Origin: Desulfofustis glycolicus DSM 9705
GTDB lineage: Bacteria > Desulfobacterota > Desulfobulbia > Desulfobulbales > Desulfocapsaceae
Assembly: GCF_900130015.1 (NCBI RefSeq)
Contig: NZ_FQXS01000006.1
Span: 1 to 64,000, forward strand
DNA length: 64,000 nucleotides
Direction: 5' to 3'
In this document: positions 40,026-48,833 of the stretch, piece after piece
Layout: every line of letters begins with the position of its first letter
How positions within the stretch are numbered: position 1 is the stretch's first letter
Translations under genes and position numbers: made by a program
The notes under the pieces: model-generated
What the model saw: the letters and a program-made list of their open reading frames with translations, nothing else
Told to the model about the DNA's origin: nothing
Database searches by the model: none

Positions 40026-41366
40026 TCAGCGGACTGGAACAGCCGGTTTCGGGCGGTGCGCGGCAAAACGGCGTACACCCTCTGACAGCGGGGCGACCTG
40101 CCGATACACCTTCGCCAGGTCGATGCTGAGGATCTGCCGATCGTGCATGACCACGGTGCCGTCGATGATGGTCGTGGTCACATCACTGCCGGCGGCTGCA
40201 TAGACCAGCAGGTCGCCACTGTAGAACGGGGTCAAATGCGGACTGCGCTGATCGAGCATGATCAGGTCGGCCGGTGCGCCGACGGCCACGGTGCCGACCT
40301 CCGCCAGACCGATGACCCGAGCCCCTTCTGTGGTGCCACAGCGCAGCACTGCGGAGGCCGGCAGGGCGGTGGCGTCGAGCGGTCTTAGTTTCATGATCTT
40401 GGCCAGCAGGTCCATTTCCCGGAACATGTCCAGGCTGTTGTTCGACGCGCAGCCGTCGGTGCCGATACCGACCGAAATGCCGCGCCCGAGCAGATCGGGT
40501 ATTCTGGCAATGCCGGCCGCCAGTTTGAGATTGCTGTGCGGGCAGGCGACCACGGCGGCGCCGCTGTCCGCCAGCAGGTCGAGATCGTAGTCGTCGAGCC
40601 AGACGGCGTGCACGCAGACGCAGTTCTCGTCGAGAATGCCGAGTTCGGCGAGATGGCGGACCGGGGTTGAGCCCTGGGGATCGATGATCAATGCCTGCTC
40701 GGCCTGCGTTTCGGCGAGGTGGATGAAGAACCTGGCGCCCTGTTGATCGGCCAGTTCTTTGGCCCGGCGCAGGGTTTGCGGCGAACAGGTATAGGGAGCG
40801 TGGGCGAACACCGCCGGCGTGATGCGCGGCGAACGGCCCAACCACTGATCGAGAAAGGCCGCCACCGTGGTAACGTTCTTGCTCGGGTCCGGCACGCTCG
40901 GCGCCGGGAAATCGACGATGCCGTGGGCTACCACCGCCCGCATGCCGGCATCGTGCAAGGCGCGAGCGGCCTGGCCGGAGAAGAAATAGCCGTCGGCGAC
41001 GGTGGTGGTCCCGGAACGAATCATTTCGGCGGCGGCCAGCAGGGTGCACCAATAGACCATCTCCGGGTTGACATGGGCCGCCTCGGCCGGAAAGATGTGC
41101 TCTTTGAGCCAGGTTGCCAGTTCCAGGTCGTCGGCCAGTCCGCGAAACAGGGTCATTGCACAGTGGTTGTGCGCATTGACCAGACCCGGCAGCAGCAGCT
41201 TGCCGGCTGCATCGATAACGGTGTCTTTTGCAGGCTCCGGAGATGACGACATCGGGCCGATCGCGGTGATGCGACCGGCACCGATTTCGACAAAACTCCG
41301 GTGGCCGATCACGCCGCCGGGTTCGGAGAGCAGAGAACAATTGGTGATCAGCAGGTCGTTGGCCAT
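40026..41366 (-). CDS. mtaD: 5-methylthioadenosine/S-adenosylhomocysteine deaminase family amidohydrolase
   Basis: The 446-residue metal-dependent hydrolase has the MtaD/SsnA layout: LLLPGLVNAHNHCAMTLFRG with the first His pair, IHLAETQAEQALI, CVHAVWLDDYDLDLLADSGA with the metal His, and VGIGTDGCASNNSLDMFREM with the active-site Asp. It deaminates 5'-methylthioadenosine or S-adenosylhomocysteine, or guanine-related bases. It lies upstream of the ACT and UPF0210 genes, 115 bases away, probably co-transcribed. Substrate choice between MTA and SAH is not decided by sequence alone. Confidence 0.88.
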   Translation of the reverse strand: MANDLLITNCSLLSEPGGVIGHRSFVEIGAGRITAIGPMSSSPEPAKDTVIDAAGKLLLPGLVNAHNHCAMTLFRGLADDLELATWLKEHIFPAEAAHVNPEMVYWCTLLAAAEMIRSGTTTVADGYFFSGQAARALHDAGMRAVVAHGIVDFPAPSVPDPSKNVTTVAAFLDQWLGRSPRITPAVFAHAPYTCSPQTLRRAKELADQQGARFFIHLAETQAEQALIIDPQGSTPVRHLAELGILDENCVCVHAVWLDDYDLDLLADSGAAVVACPHSNLKLAAGIARIPDLLGRGISVGIGTDGCASNNSLDMFREMDLLAKIMKLRPLDATALPASAVLRCGTTEGARVIGLAEVGTVAVGAPADLIMLDQRSPHLTPFYSGDLLVYAAAGSDVTTTIIDGTVVMHDRQILSIDLAKVYRQVAPLSEGVRRFAAHRPKPAVPVR

Positions 41367-41775
41367 GGGTACGATAGTATAAATACGAGGAGGGTTAGTC
41401 CCGGGTCATCGGTTTGGAAGACTGATTGCAACGGGATCGTTTCAGACTACAAATCTGCAATTCGAGCTTCAGCTAAAGTAATCCTTTTTGCCACTTTCTG
41501 AAAGCTGTATTGTGGAAAAAAGGGCCATAGAGCAGATAGTTATCGATATAAGCGACGTTCTGGTGGGCGCTCGACGATAGAGAGCTCGCTCCTTTTGCGC
41601 GTAATCTCGCCCTTTCATGTTTCAAGACCAGGGATAGGAAAACAATTGCTGATTAGTTTCAGGAAGAAGCACCGGCTTAGAGTCGACTAGCGGTTTATAG
41701 AAGACAATACCTTTGACAAAAGATACCGAATTCTTTATACTTCCAGGTTGTTAATCATTTTGTTTAGAGCGTAAT
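41367..41775. other. AT-rich intergenic region upstream of the VTC island
   Basis: This 409-base gap shows no credible gene. It is less GC-rich than its neighbours, with runs such as TCTTTATACTTCCAGG, and probably contains the promoter of the following three-gene unit. No clear -35/-10 pair or repeat was found. Confidence 0.45.
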
Positions 41776-42459
41776 ATGGTGGATAGAGAAACAAAATTTA
41801 CCCACAGTTCTTATGTCACTCCGGGCATATTGCGCTGTTTACAGCTCGTCTGTCAGCCTGACGACAAGTATCAGAAAAATGTCATCAATTCCATTTATTT
41901 TGATACCCACGATTATCGCTTTGCCATGGAGAAGGCCGCGAGTGATTATTTGAAGACCAAAGTGCGTCTGCGATGGTATCAAGATCCTTCAGGAGCAGAA
42001 TGCGAAGCGGGTTGTTTCCTCGAGATCAAACAAAAAATCGGTTCCATGAGAAAAAAAAAGCGAATTCATTTGGAACTGGATACAAATCGCCTGCCGGGGG
42101 CTGTTTTTGACACAGGAATTCTCTCGCCGATCAGAAAGACAATACGTGCACTCGAGCCCGAGTTATCTATTTACGATCTGACTCCTCAGGTGCTTGTGTC
42201 CTATACCAGATATCGCTTTGTCGATCCGGTCACTGCTAGTAGGATTGCGTTAGACACTGAAATAAAAGCAAAAAGTAGTCGATCCCGTTTTCGTAGGCAT
42301 GCTGGTGAAGTCTGGTTGAAACAGTCGGTGCTGGAAGTTAAAGGATTCCATCAGGAATTACCCCGATCATTGAGGGCAGTTCTCGGAATGCAGGTGAAAA
42401 AGGATTCTTTCTCAAAATACTACGAGTGCTTCCGTCGCTTGTATAATTACCACCAATAA
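41776..42459 (+). CDS. VTC-domain polyphosphate polymerase-like protein
   Basis: The 227-residue protein has the VTC (CYTH-superfamily tunnel) fold with DRETKFTHSSY as the entry strand, SIYFDTHDYRFAMEKAASDY, KTKVRLRWYQDP with the basic tunnel lining, and FLEIKQKIGSMRKKKRI with the conserved Glu/Lys pair. In yeast this fold makes polyphosphate from ATP. Bacterial single-domain forms occur with DUF4956 and CotH genes, exactly as here. Tunnel residues are conserved. No SPX domain or membrane helix is present. Confidence 0.85.
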   Translation: MVDRETKFTHSSYVTPGILRCLQLVCQPDDKYQKNVINSIYFDTHDYRFAMEKAASDYLKTKVRLRWYQDPSGAECEAGCFLEIKQKIGSMRKKKRIHLELDTNRLPGAVFDTGILSPIRKTIRALEPELSIYDLTPQVLVSYTRYRFVDPVTASRIALDTEIKAKSSRSRFRRHAGEVWLKQSVLEVKGFHQELPRSLRAVLGMQVKKDSFSKYYECFRRLYNYHQ

Positions 42460-42490
42460 GTGATAACGCATCTTCCACGAGAACCCCTTT

Positions 42491-43186
42491 ATGGACAATT
42501 ATGATCTTTTTAAGTCGATACTGACGACAATTCCAGAAGATAGTCGCAACGTATCGTTTGCAGGGTTCGCACTGCTCATGGTGATATCTATCATCATGGC
42601 GATCCTAGTTTCACAATTATATGTAAAATTCTTTGACGCCCATGCGACGGGATCTAGAATTCACCGGTCTTTTCCGCTGCTTGGTCCGGCGATTACGGCG
42701 ATTTTTATCACGGTCCAGTTTTCTCTGCCGCTTTCGCTTGGCTTGCTGGGTGCATTGTCGATCGTGCGTTTCCGTACGCCGATAAAAGAGCCTGAGGAGA
42801 TCGGTTTTATCCTGCTGGTTGTGGCCTGTTCGATAACCATTGCCACCTTCAATGTTGCTTTCGCGGTCATTCTCTATCTGTCGGTTCTGCTGATGCTCTT
42901 TTTTCTTCGCTTTCTGCCTGGATTTAAAGATTCCCAGGCCGAGGCGAGTATACTAAACATCCTTGTCGATAATGGAGGTGAGGTGTCGGTCAATGCGGCT
43001 TTGGATGTATCGATGAAACTGACGGAACACCGAATCAATCATGTGGTTTCGAGTGTGCATATGGATGAAGAGAAGACCAACATCTCAATTACGATCAGGC
43101 GCCATACCGATAATGATCTAGCCTTTATCCAGTCTTTGATCCGTAGTTTTCCGGATTTGCAGATAGATTATTATCGTCGTATGTAA
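42491..43186 (+). CDS. DUF4956 membrane protein
   Basis: The 231-residue protein has four membrane helices (GFALLMVISIIMAILVSQL, PAITAIFITVQFSLPLSLGL, IGFILLVVACSITIATFNVA, FAVILYLSVLLMLFFLRFL) with the DUF4956 signature LLGALSIVRFRTPIKEPEE between them. A cytoplasmic C-terminal domain of about 90 residues follows. The protein is a partner of VTC and CotH genes in many genomes, probably as a transporter or assembly factor. It starts 31 bases after the VTC gene and ends three bases before the CotH start. Confidence 0.85.
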   Translation: MDNYDLFKSILTTIPEDSRNVSFAGFALLMVISIIMAILVSQLYVKFFDAHATGSRIHRSFPLLGPAITAIFITVQFSLPLSLGLLGALSIVRFRTPIKEPEEIGFILLVVACSITIATFNVAFAVILYLSVLLMLFFLRFLPGFKDSQAEASILNILVDNGGEVSVNAALDVSMKLTEHRINHVVSSVHMDEEKTNISITIRRHTDNDLAFIQSLIRSFPDLQIDYYRRM

Positions 43187-43189
43187 AGT

Positions 43190-45097
43190 ATGTTCTATCG
43201 TATTGTCGGTTATGCATCCCTGATCGTGACCGCCCTCTCGGCACTTCTGGCCGCTGATCATTTTTATTTTGCAGGTTTTCGCGATCGGCAGGATGGAGGA
43301 GCCGTCAACGAGGCTTTCCTGAGAAAAGGCTCCTTGGGAAATCTTCTCCGTCAAGGGAATTACCTGTCTGTCAGTGATGACACTGTTGAATATGCTATCC
43401 ATGACATGTGTGCCTCAGACGAGGAAGTCAGACGGTTTAATCCTCATAACAGTTTCAGAATGCGCATGCGGATTGACAGTATTCGCAAGGGTGATCTTGA
43501 AGTTGTTCTTGTTGTGAAACAGGATGGGACAGAACGGGAGGGCCAGAGGTATGCCAAGCGTTTCTTTGTTTATCCTGGTCAGCACTATTATGCTTTTACC
43601 TTCGAGGCAGATATCGAAGATAGGCTGGAATTGCAGTTTGTCGTTGAATCAGGTGCCGAGCTGATTCTCCGGGATCTTATTGTTGATGGGAGATTCGGCC
43701 GCAATCTGACGCTCATTAAAGATGGGCTGCCGCAAAGCGGAACATTTAGCAAGGAAGTAGCCGTGACAAGTATCCAGAGCAATAGCGCGGCCTCTGGAGT
43801 CCCCCTCAATACCACTGTCACTCCTCTGTCTTTTGCGTTTGATCAGAGTGCGGCATCTGCTTTGTATCAAGGTGTTTTCCCGGGGAAAAGAAATGAAGGA
43901 TATTGCCGTTTTGTGGCTAATCTGCAGCCTCTCGATCGGGAACCCATCACTGACGGAATGCCGCCGGTCGTCCAAATTACAGCAACTGCTGAAGACCTTA
44001 CCGGACCGTCAGGCATTCTCACCAACAAGGAGAACAAAGGAAAGGCCTCGGAAGTTCCGGCTGACATCATTATTCATAACGGCAAGGATAGTAAAAAACA
44101 AAAAATCGGACTTCGTTTCCACGGTGGAGGAATCGGTCGAACGAAATACACCGAAAGCTACCGAGTATACGCTCGTCAGCGTTATGGCAAAGCTGATATT
44201 GACCCACGGCTTATTTTTGACCAGCCCCGAAGCAAGCCATTGCGCACTATCGTCCTGAAATACACCTATCAAGCCTACTACGAGAAACGGCAGGATTTTA
44301 ATCCTTTCAATCATTCATTTGCTCTTGATATTGCAGATCATATCGGAGCTCTTGTACCCAGCCATGGCCTGGTTGATTTCCATCTGAACGATGAGTCGAA
44401 AGGACTCTATCTGGCTATGGAACATTTGTCGGACAAGACGATCGGCAACTGGCTCGGGCATGATGACTTTACTGTCTATCACTATAGAAAAGAAAACCCC
44501 AAGTCCGTCGAGAAGCTGTATACACTCCTGCTGGCCCAAGTCAGGCTTGCCAAGGGAGAGGCCGCCTTCCAGGCGTTTCGCCGAATTTTCAACATCGACA
44601 ATGTGGTCAATTCAATCCTGCTCAGCATGTATATCGCCGATGACGATTTTTGTCAGGGTGCGGAAGTGATCAAGAATGATTTTGACAGTCCTGGCGCAAT
44701 CATCACGACGATTAATTGGGATCTGGACCATGGCTTTCTCACCTATGATGATGGCAGGTTCAGAGTGGACCCGTCACGTTCGACCATGTATATCCTGCAG
44801 GAACCCAAAGGGATAACAACGTGTCACAAACGATACATGTATGCTTGGTTGTATTCCCAATCGGATCAGTTCAGGAAACGGCTCAGGCAGCGTCTGGAGG
44901 ATTTGATAAAGAAAGAGCTATCACCCGAGTATCTCTCGAGGCTGCTCGAGCCATACCGAAGGATCAACGAACATTATTTTGCCGGAGAGTTTGCAGGAGC
45001 GATCCGGGATCTGGAATCGTTTACCAAGCATCGAGCGACGCTTTTACTGGATCAATTATCAGAATTCGAGCGAAAAACAGAAGAGTCAATCGAATAG
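43190..45097 (+). CDS. CotH-family kinase, membrane-anchored
   Basis: The 635-residue protein has an N-terminal membrane anchor (IVGYASLIVTALSALLAAD). A roughly 200-residue unassigned region follows, then a CotH protein-kinase-like domain from ~residue 290: KIGLRFHGGGIGRTKYTESY, GLYLAMEHLSDKTIGNWLGH and INWDLDHGFLTYDDGRF with the metal Asp residues. CotH enzymes phosphorylate proteins or glycans outside the cytoplasm. Coupled to the VTC and DUF4956 genes, it may modify an exported polymer or use polyphosphate. The start codon lies three bases after the DUF4956 stop. Confidence 0.82.
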   Translation: MFYRIVGYASLIVTALSALLAADHFYFAGFRDRQDGGAVNEAFLRKGSLGNLLRQGNYLSVSDDTVEYAIHDMCASDEEVRRFNPHNSFRMRMRIDSIRKGDLEVVLVVKQDGTEREGQRYAKRFFVYPGQHYYAFTFEADIEDRLELQFVVESGAELILRDLIVDGRFGRNLTLIKDGLPQSGTFSKEVAVTSIQSNSAASGVPLNTTVTPLSFAFDQSAASALYQGVFPGKRNEGYCRFVANLQPLDREPITDGMPPVVQITATAEDLTGPSGILTNKENKGKASEVPADIIIHNGKDSKKQKIGLRFHGGGIGRTKYTESYRVYARQRYGKADIDPRLIFDQPRSKPLRTIVLKYTYQAYYEKRQDFNPFNHSFALDIADHIGALVPSHGLVDFHLNDESKGLYLAMEHLSDKTIGNWLGHDDFTVYHYRKENPKSVEKLYTLLLAQVRLAKGEAAFQAFRRIFNIDNVVNSILLSMYIADDDFCQGAEVIKNDFDSPGAIITTINWDLDHGFLTYDDGRFRVDPSRSTMYILQEPKGITTCHKRYMYAWLYSQSDQFRKRLRQRLEDLIKKELSPEYLSRLLEPYRRINEHYFAGEFAGAIRDLESFTKHRATLLLDQLSEFERKTEESIE

Positions 45098-45802
45098 ATG
45101 GTTTTCTTCGACGATCTCTTTGTGTAATAGTGTTTTCTGTCAATCCTTGCTGCCCTTCTCTTGTTCATGGAACGTGCAGTGGGGGCAGATGATTTCAATC
45201 GCGGCGCAACAAGTCGTTTGCTGATTTTCAGTTTGGAATGTGGCTCAGCACACTCTCAGGGGCTTTTTCGGGGGGCAGCACGCACGTATAGCTTCGAGGA
45301 TCAGCCGTCTGGCGCGCTGTAGTCAAAAGCACAATAAGCTTTTGTCACTGCATACTTTTTTGCAATCACCCATGGCCGGTTTTGCTGCCGAGACCAATCG
45401 CAAGAAAGTAGATCCTGCCAAGCGTCGGATTAATTGTCGATCAGACCTACGAAGACAGGAAGGGGCGGGCGAATAATGCTCCCGATCTGCAACAAGCTGA
45501 GGGTTGGAGGGGAACGAATCGCTAGAGTCTTGAGGAGAAATGGGATATTGTCAAGAAATGTTTCAAGGACAGCTCTACCACCTGTCCCGTCGCCGGGACG
45601 GGACACTTTCTTTCGCTGATCGCCCCCGCTGATTGGTTCGCGATGGGAAACGATCTGCCGGCGTGTTTCGTCGGCAGCTATCGACTCGAGACGCCGACCA
45701 GAGCTGGACCATCGTTGTCACGCCATCGTGAAATGCGGTAACAACCGTACCATCTTCCGGGATATCGAATCAATCCTCAGCACAATCGCAAGAGTATAAG
45801 TA
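45098..45802. other. Gene-poor region of 0.7 kb after the CotH gene
   Basis: No coding frame here has a family match or a good start signal. One frame near 45510-45610 contains RIARVLRRNGILSRNVSR, which faintly resembles an IS3 transposase fragment, but this is too short to call. A GTCCCG-TCGC-CGGGAC hairpin lies near 45587-45602. I see nothing else. Confidence 0.4.
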
Positions 45803-46828
45803 ATGGAGAAAAAGCAATTTGTCGAAGCACTTGTTGACGGCGACCTGCTCGACGACCTCTTTCTGGTCAAAAGCGTCCGGCGGGCCGAGACCAGGGCCGG
45901 TAAACCCTATCTGCTGCTGACTCTGGCCGATCGGAGTGGCGAGATCAGCGGTCCGGCCTGGGACAATGCCGAGGCCCTGGAGCCGATTTGCGTTACCGGG
46001 GCGGTGGTCAGGGTGCGCGGCCAGGCGCAGACGTACAACAACAAGCTGCAAGTACAGATAAGGGATGTCCAGGCGGTCGATGATACGGCTTGGCAGCCGG
46101 AGACCTTCGTCGCCACCAGCGCTCGCAGTCAGGATGACATGCGGACCGAACTCGACCGGCTGATCACCAGTGTCCGCACGCCGTACCTGCGCGCGCTGCT
46201 CAGACACATCTTCGACGGTGGTGCGACCGGTCCCCTGTTTCAGACGGCCCCGGCCGCCAAGGGAATCCATCACGCTTACCTCGGCGGGCTGCTCGAACAC
46301 TCTCTGTCGATGGCCAGGGTCGCTGCGCTGCTCGCCGATCACTACCGGGGCATCGATCGGGATCTGCTGGTGACCGGTGCGCTGCTGCACGATATCGGCA
46401 AGACCGAGGAGTTGCTCAATGTGACGGGTGTTATCGAGTACACGGATGTCGGTCGCCTGAAAGGGCACCTGGTGATCGGTTGTGAAATGATCGGGCGTGC
46501 GGCGCGCGGTATCGACGGCTTTCCCGACGAGGTATTGACCCACCTGCAGCACCTGGTCCTTAGCCATCACGGCCGTCTCGAGTTCGGCTCACCGGTGCTG
46601 CCGATGACGGCCGAGGCGCTGCTGCTCAGCTTTATCGATGACCTGGATGCAAAAATGAATCTGGTGGAACAGCTCAGTCGCAAGGTCAAGACGGATATGC
46701 CGCAATGGAGCGATTACCAGCGAAGCCTGGAACGTTTCCTGCTGCTGCGACCGTTGTCCGGGGACAGCGAGAAAGCGGCGATCGGCGAGGAGCAGGACAT
46801 CCCGGTCAAACAGCGGACGCTGTTCTAG
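45803..46828 (+). CDS. OB-fold/HD-domain 3'-5' exoribonuclease (YhaM family)
   Basis: The 341-residue protein begins with an OB-fold (residues ~10-95: YLLLTLADRSGEISGPAWDN, VVRVRGQAQTYNNKLQVQI). An HD phosphohydrolase domain follows: HHAYLGGLLEHSLSMARVAA, then ALLHDIGKTEELL with the metal HD pair and LVLSHHGRLEFGSP. The combination is that of YhaM/Cbf1-type exonucleases, which shorten RNA or DNA ends. It leads a long co-directional operon and is 13 bases before holB. Confidence 0.88.
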   Translation: MEKKQFVEALVDGDLLDDLFLVKSVRRAETRAGKPYLLLTLADRSGEISGPAWDNAEALEPICVTGAVVRVRGQAQTYNNKLQVQIRDVQAVDDTAWQPETFVATSARSQDDMRTELDRLITSVRTPYLRALLRHIFDGGATGPLFQTAPAAKGIHHAYLGGLLEHSLSMARVAALLADHYRGIDRDLLVTGALLHDIGKTEELLNVTGVIEYTDVGRLKGHLVIGCEMIGRAARGIDGFPDEVLTHLQHLVLSHHGRLEFGSPVLPMTAEALLLSFIDDLDAKMNLVEQLSRKVKTDMPQWSDYQRSLERFLLLRPLSGDSEKAAIGEEQDIPVKQRTLF

Positions 46829-46841
46829 CGGGAAAAAAGCC

Positions 46842-47816
46842 ATGGCTGTCAATCGACTATCGCTTTCCGTACTGCAGGGACAGGAGAAGGCCAAGCGTCT
46901 GTTGGAGCGGATCTTTGTCTCACAGCGGCTGGCCCATGCCTATCTGTTTCGCGGACCGGACGGGGTGGGCAAGCGCTTCTGCGCGCTGCTCGTGGCGGCG
47001 CGGCTTAATTGTCGGCGGCCGACCGAGACCGGTGCCTGCGGCGAGTGTTTGTCGTGTCGCAAGTACCTGTCGGGCAACCATCCGGATTTTATAACCGTCA
47101 GTCCGGACGGGGCGACCATCAAGATCGACACTATCCGCGAATTGTGCCGTTCTCTTGCCTATCCGCCCTACGAGTCGCCGGTCAGGACCGTCGTCCTCGA
47201 GGATGTGCATACCCTGCGCAGCGAGGCCGCCAACAGCCTTCTGAAGACCTTGGAAGAACCGCCCGAGCACAACGTGCTCATCCTGACGGCGGAATCGAGC
47301 CGGGAGGTGCTGCCGACGATTCTCTCGCGCTGTCAGATCATCCCCTTTCACCCGCTGAGCAGCGCTCAGACGACGCTGGTGCTGCGGCAACAGGAGCCGG
47401 AGATCAGCGATTCGGAGGCCGAGTCGCTGGCCGCAATCGCAGGTGGCAGTCCGGGACTGGCCTTGATGCTGCGGCGCCAAGGTATTATCGAGGTCTGGCG
47501 TGACTTGGTGTCGTTGCTCGCCGAAATCGCGGGCGATTCGGCCGACTCGATCGCCGTACTACTGCAGACTGCCGAGCGGATCGCAGCGCTCAAACAATAC
47601 CTGCCACTGCTCCTTGACTTGCTTCGCTTCCATATCGGCGACCAAGCGGCGGAGCAGCTGCCTCGGACCGGCCTGTCCCGGAGCGAGTCGGTGCGCGCCC
47701 GGCTGGCGGCCATCGATCGCGCCGAGCGCCGACTGGCCAGGAATTGCAACAGATCCCTGGTCTGCGAGGTTCTGCTTTTTGATTTACAATCACTGGAGCC
47801 TCGGGTATCGTTATAA
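46842..47816 (+). CDS. holB: DNA polymerase III, delta' subunit
   Basis: The 324-residue AAA+ clamp-loader protein has AYLFRGPDGVGKRFCALLVA (P-loop), a zinc-binding CGECLSCRKYL, LEDVHTLRSEAANSLLKTLE (Walker B region) and ILSRCQIIPFHPLS with the SRC motif. It is the non-ATPase-like stator of the clamp loader in E. coli; the intact P-loop here is only partly conserved (GVGKRF). It is followed by a ricT-like gene and metG, an arrangement seen in many Desulfobacterota. Confidence 0.9.
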   Translation: MAVNRLSLSVLQGQEKAKRLLERIFVSQRLAHAYLFRGPDGVGKRFCALLVAARLNCRRPTETGACGECLSCRKYLSGNHPDFITVSPDGATIKIDTIRELCRSLAYPPYESPVRTVVLEDVHTLRSEAANSLLKTLEEPPEHNVLILTAESSREVLPTILSRCQIIPFHPLSSAQTTLVLRQQEPEISDSEAESLAAIAGGSPGLALMLRRQGIIEVWRDLVSLLAEIAGDSADSIAVLLQTAERIAALKQYLPLLLDLLRFHIGDQAAEQLPRTGLSRSESVRARLAAIDRAERRLARNCNRSLVCEVLLFDLQSLEPRVSL

Positions 47817-47864
47817 GTTCGGCAATAGTTCTTGAAAGACGCCGATTTCAACGGTTTGAGGATA

Positions 47865-48833
47865 ATGAGTCAGCACGACGATACGACGATAGAGCCCCAT
47901 CACCAGCCTGCCGAAGAGGTACGCTCGTTCTACCGGATCAGATTTCGGGATGACGGCCAGGAATACACCGCTTCCGCCTTCATGGCCGACCTCAAACGCG
48001 GTGACACGGTCATGATCAAGACCGATCACGGTCTTGAGCCTGCCCGGGTCTACGGGCCGGCACCGGCTGATCCCGAAGGCGCCGTCAATCGAGCGGTCAG
48101 TTGCGAGATATCGCGGCGGCCGACGTCTGATGAGGAAAACCGCTATCTCAATCTTGCCTCGCACGAGCAGGATGCCTCTGCCGTGTGCGAGCGTCTGATC
48201 GACAAACATGATCTGGTAATGCGGCTGATCAACGTTGAAAAGTTTTTCAACGGCAGCAAAATGATCTTTTATTTCACTGCCGACAACCGGGTCGACTTTC
48301 GAGCCCTGGTAAAAGACCTCGTCCAGGAATTCCGAACCCGGGTCGAGATGCGCCAGGTCGGCGTTCGTCATGAAACCAAAATGATTGGCGGGGTCGGTAT
48401 CTGCGGCCGGGAACTGTGCTGCAGCTCGTTTATGAAAAAATTCGACTCGGTTTCTATCAAGATGGCCAAAGAGCAGGACCTGCCGCTCAATCCGGCCAAG
48501 ATATCCGGAGTGTGCAACCGCCTGCTCTGCTGCCTGACCTACGAATACGACATCTATCGCAAACAGCGCAAAGGCATGCCGAAAGTCGGGCGCAAAATCA
48601 AGATCGGCAGCGAGATATACAGGGTCAAGCGGCAGAACCCGTTGCAGCAGTCACTGGTTGTCGGTACTTCCGAAGGAGAGGAGCGACTGCTCAGCAAGGA
48701 GGAATGGGGTGCCGGAGAGCTGCTTCCGTCCGACAAGAGTCCGAAGAGAAACGGCAAGCGGCCGTCTTCGGCACCGGATACCGATGAAACCGGGAAAAAC
48801 GGAGCTGACAACACCAACGCACGCACGTCATGA
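47865..48833 (+). CDS. ricT: PSP1-domain protein (RicT/YaaT family)
   Basis: The 322-residue protein contains the PSP1 C-terminal domain (residues ~55-150, with AVCERLIDKHDLVMRLINVE, MIFYFTADNRVDFRALVKDL) and the Cys-rich motif GVGICGRELCCSSFMKKFDS with SGVCNRLLCCLTYEYDIY. These cysteines bind [4Fe-4S] clusters in the B. subtilis Y-complex. The C-terminal 40 residues are charged and low-complexity. In Firmicutes RicT joins RicA and RicF to guide RNase Y; here only RicT is seen. The ATG at 47865 has GAGGATA upstream and its last bases overlap metG. Confidence 0.85.
   Translation: MSQHDDTTIEPHHQPAEEVRSFYRIRFRDDGQEYTASAFMADLKRGDTVMIKTDHGLEPARVYGPAPADPEGAVNRAVSCEISRRPTSDEENRYLNLASHEQDASAVCERLIDKHDLVMRLINVEKFFNGSKMIFYFTADNRVDFRALVKDLVQEFRTRVEMRQVGVRHETKMIGGVGICGRELCCSSFMKKFDSVSIKMAKEQDLPLNPAKISGVCNRLLCCLTYEYDIYRKQRKGMPKVGRKIKIGSEIYRVKRQNPLQQSLVVGTSEGEERLLSKEEWGAGELLPSDKSPKRNGKRPSSAPDTDETGKNGADNTNARTS

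Noticed and set aside
40026-40078. Upstream start of the ACT protein inside mtaD
   Set aside because: The extra residues do not resemble an ACT fold; the ATG at 39910 starts directly before the first strand.
45434-45619. Possible IS3 transposase fragment (RIARVLRRNGI)
   Set aside because: Only about ten residues resemble the family; no catalytic motif and no ends.
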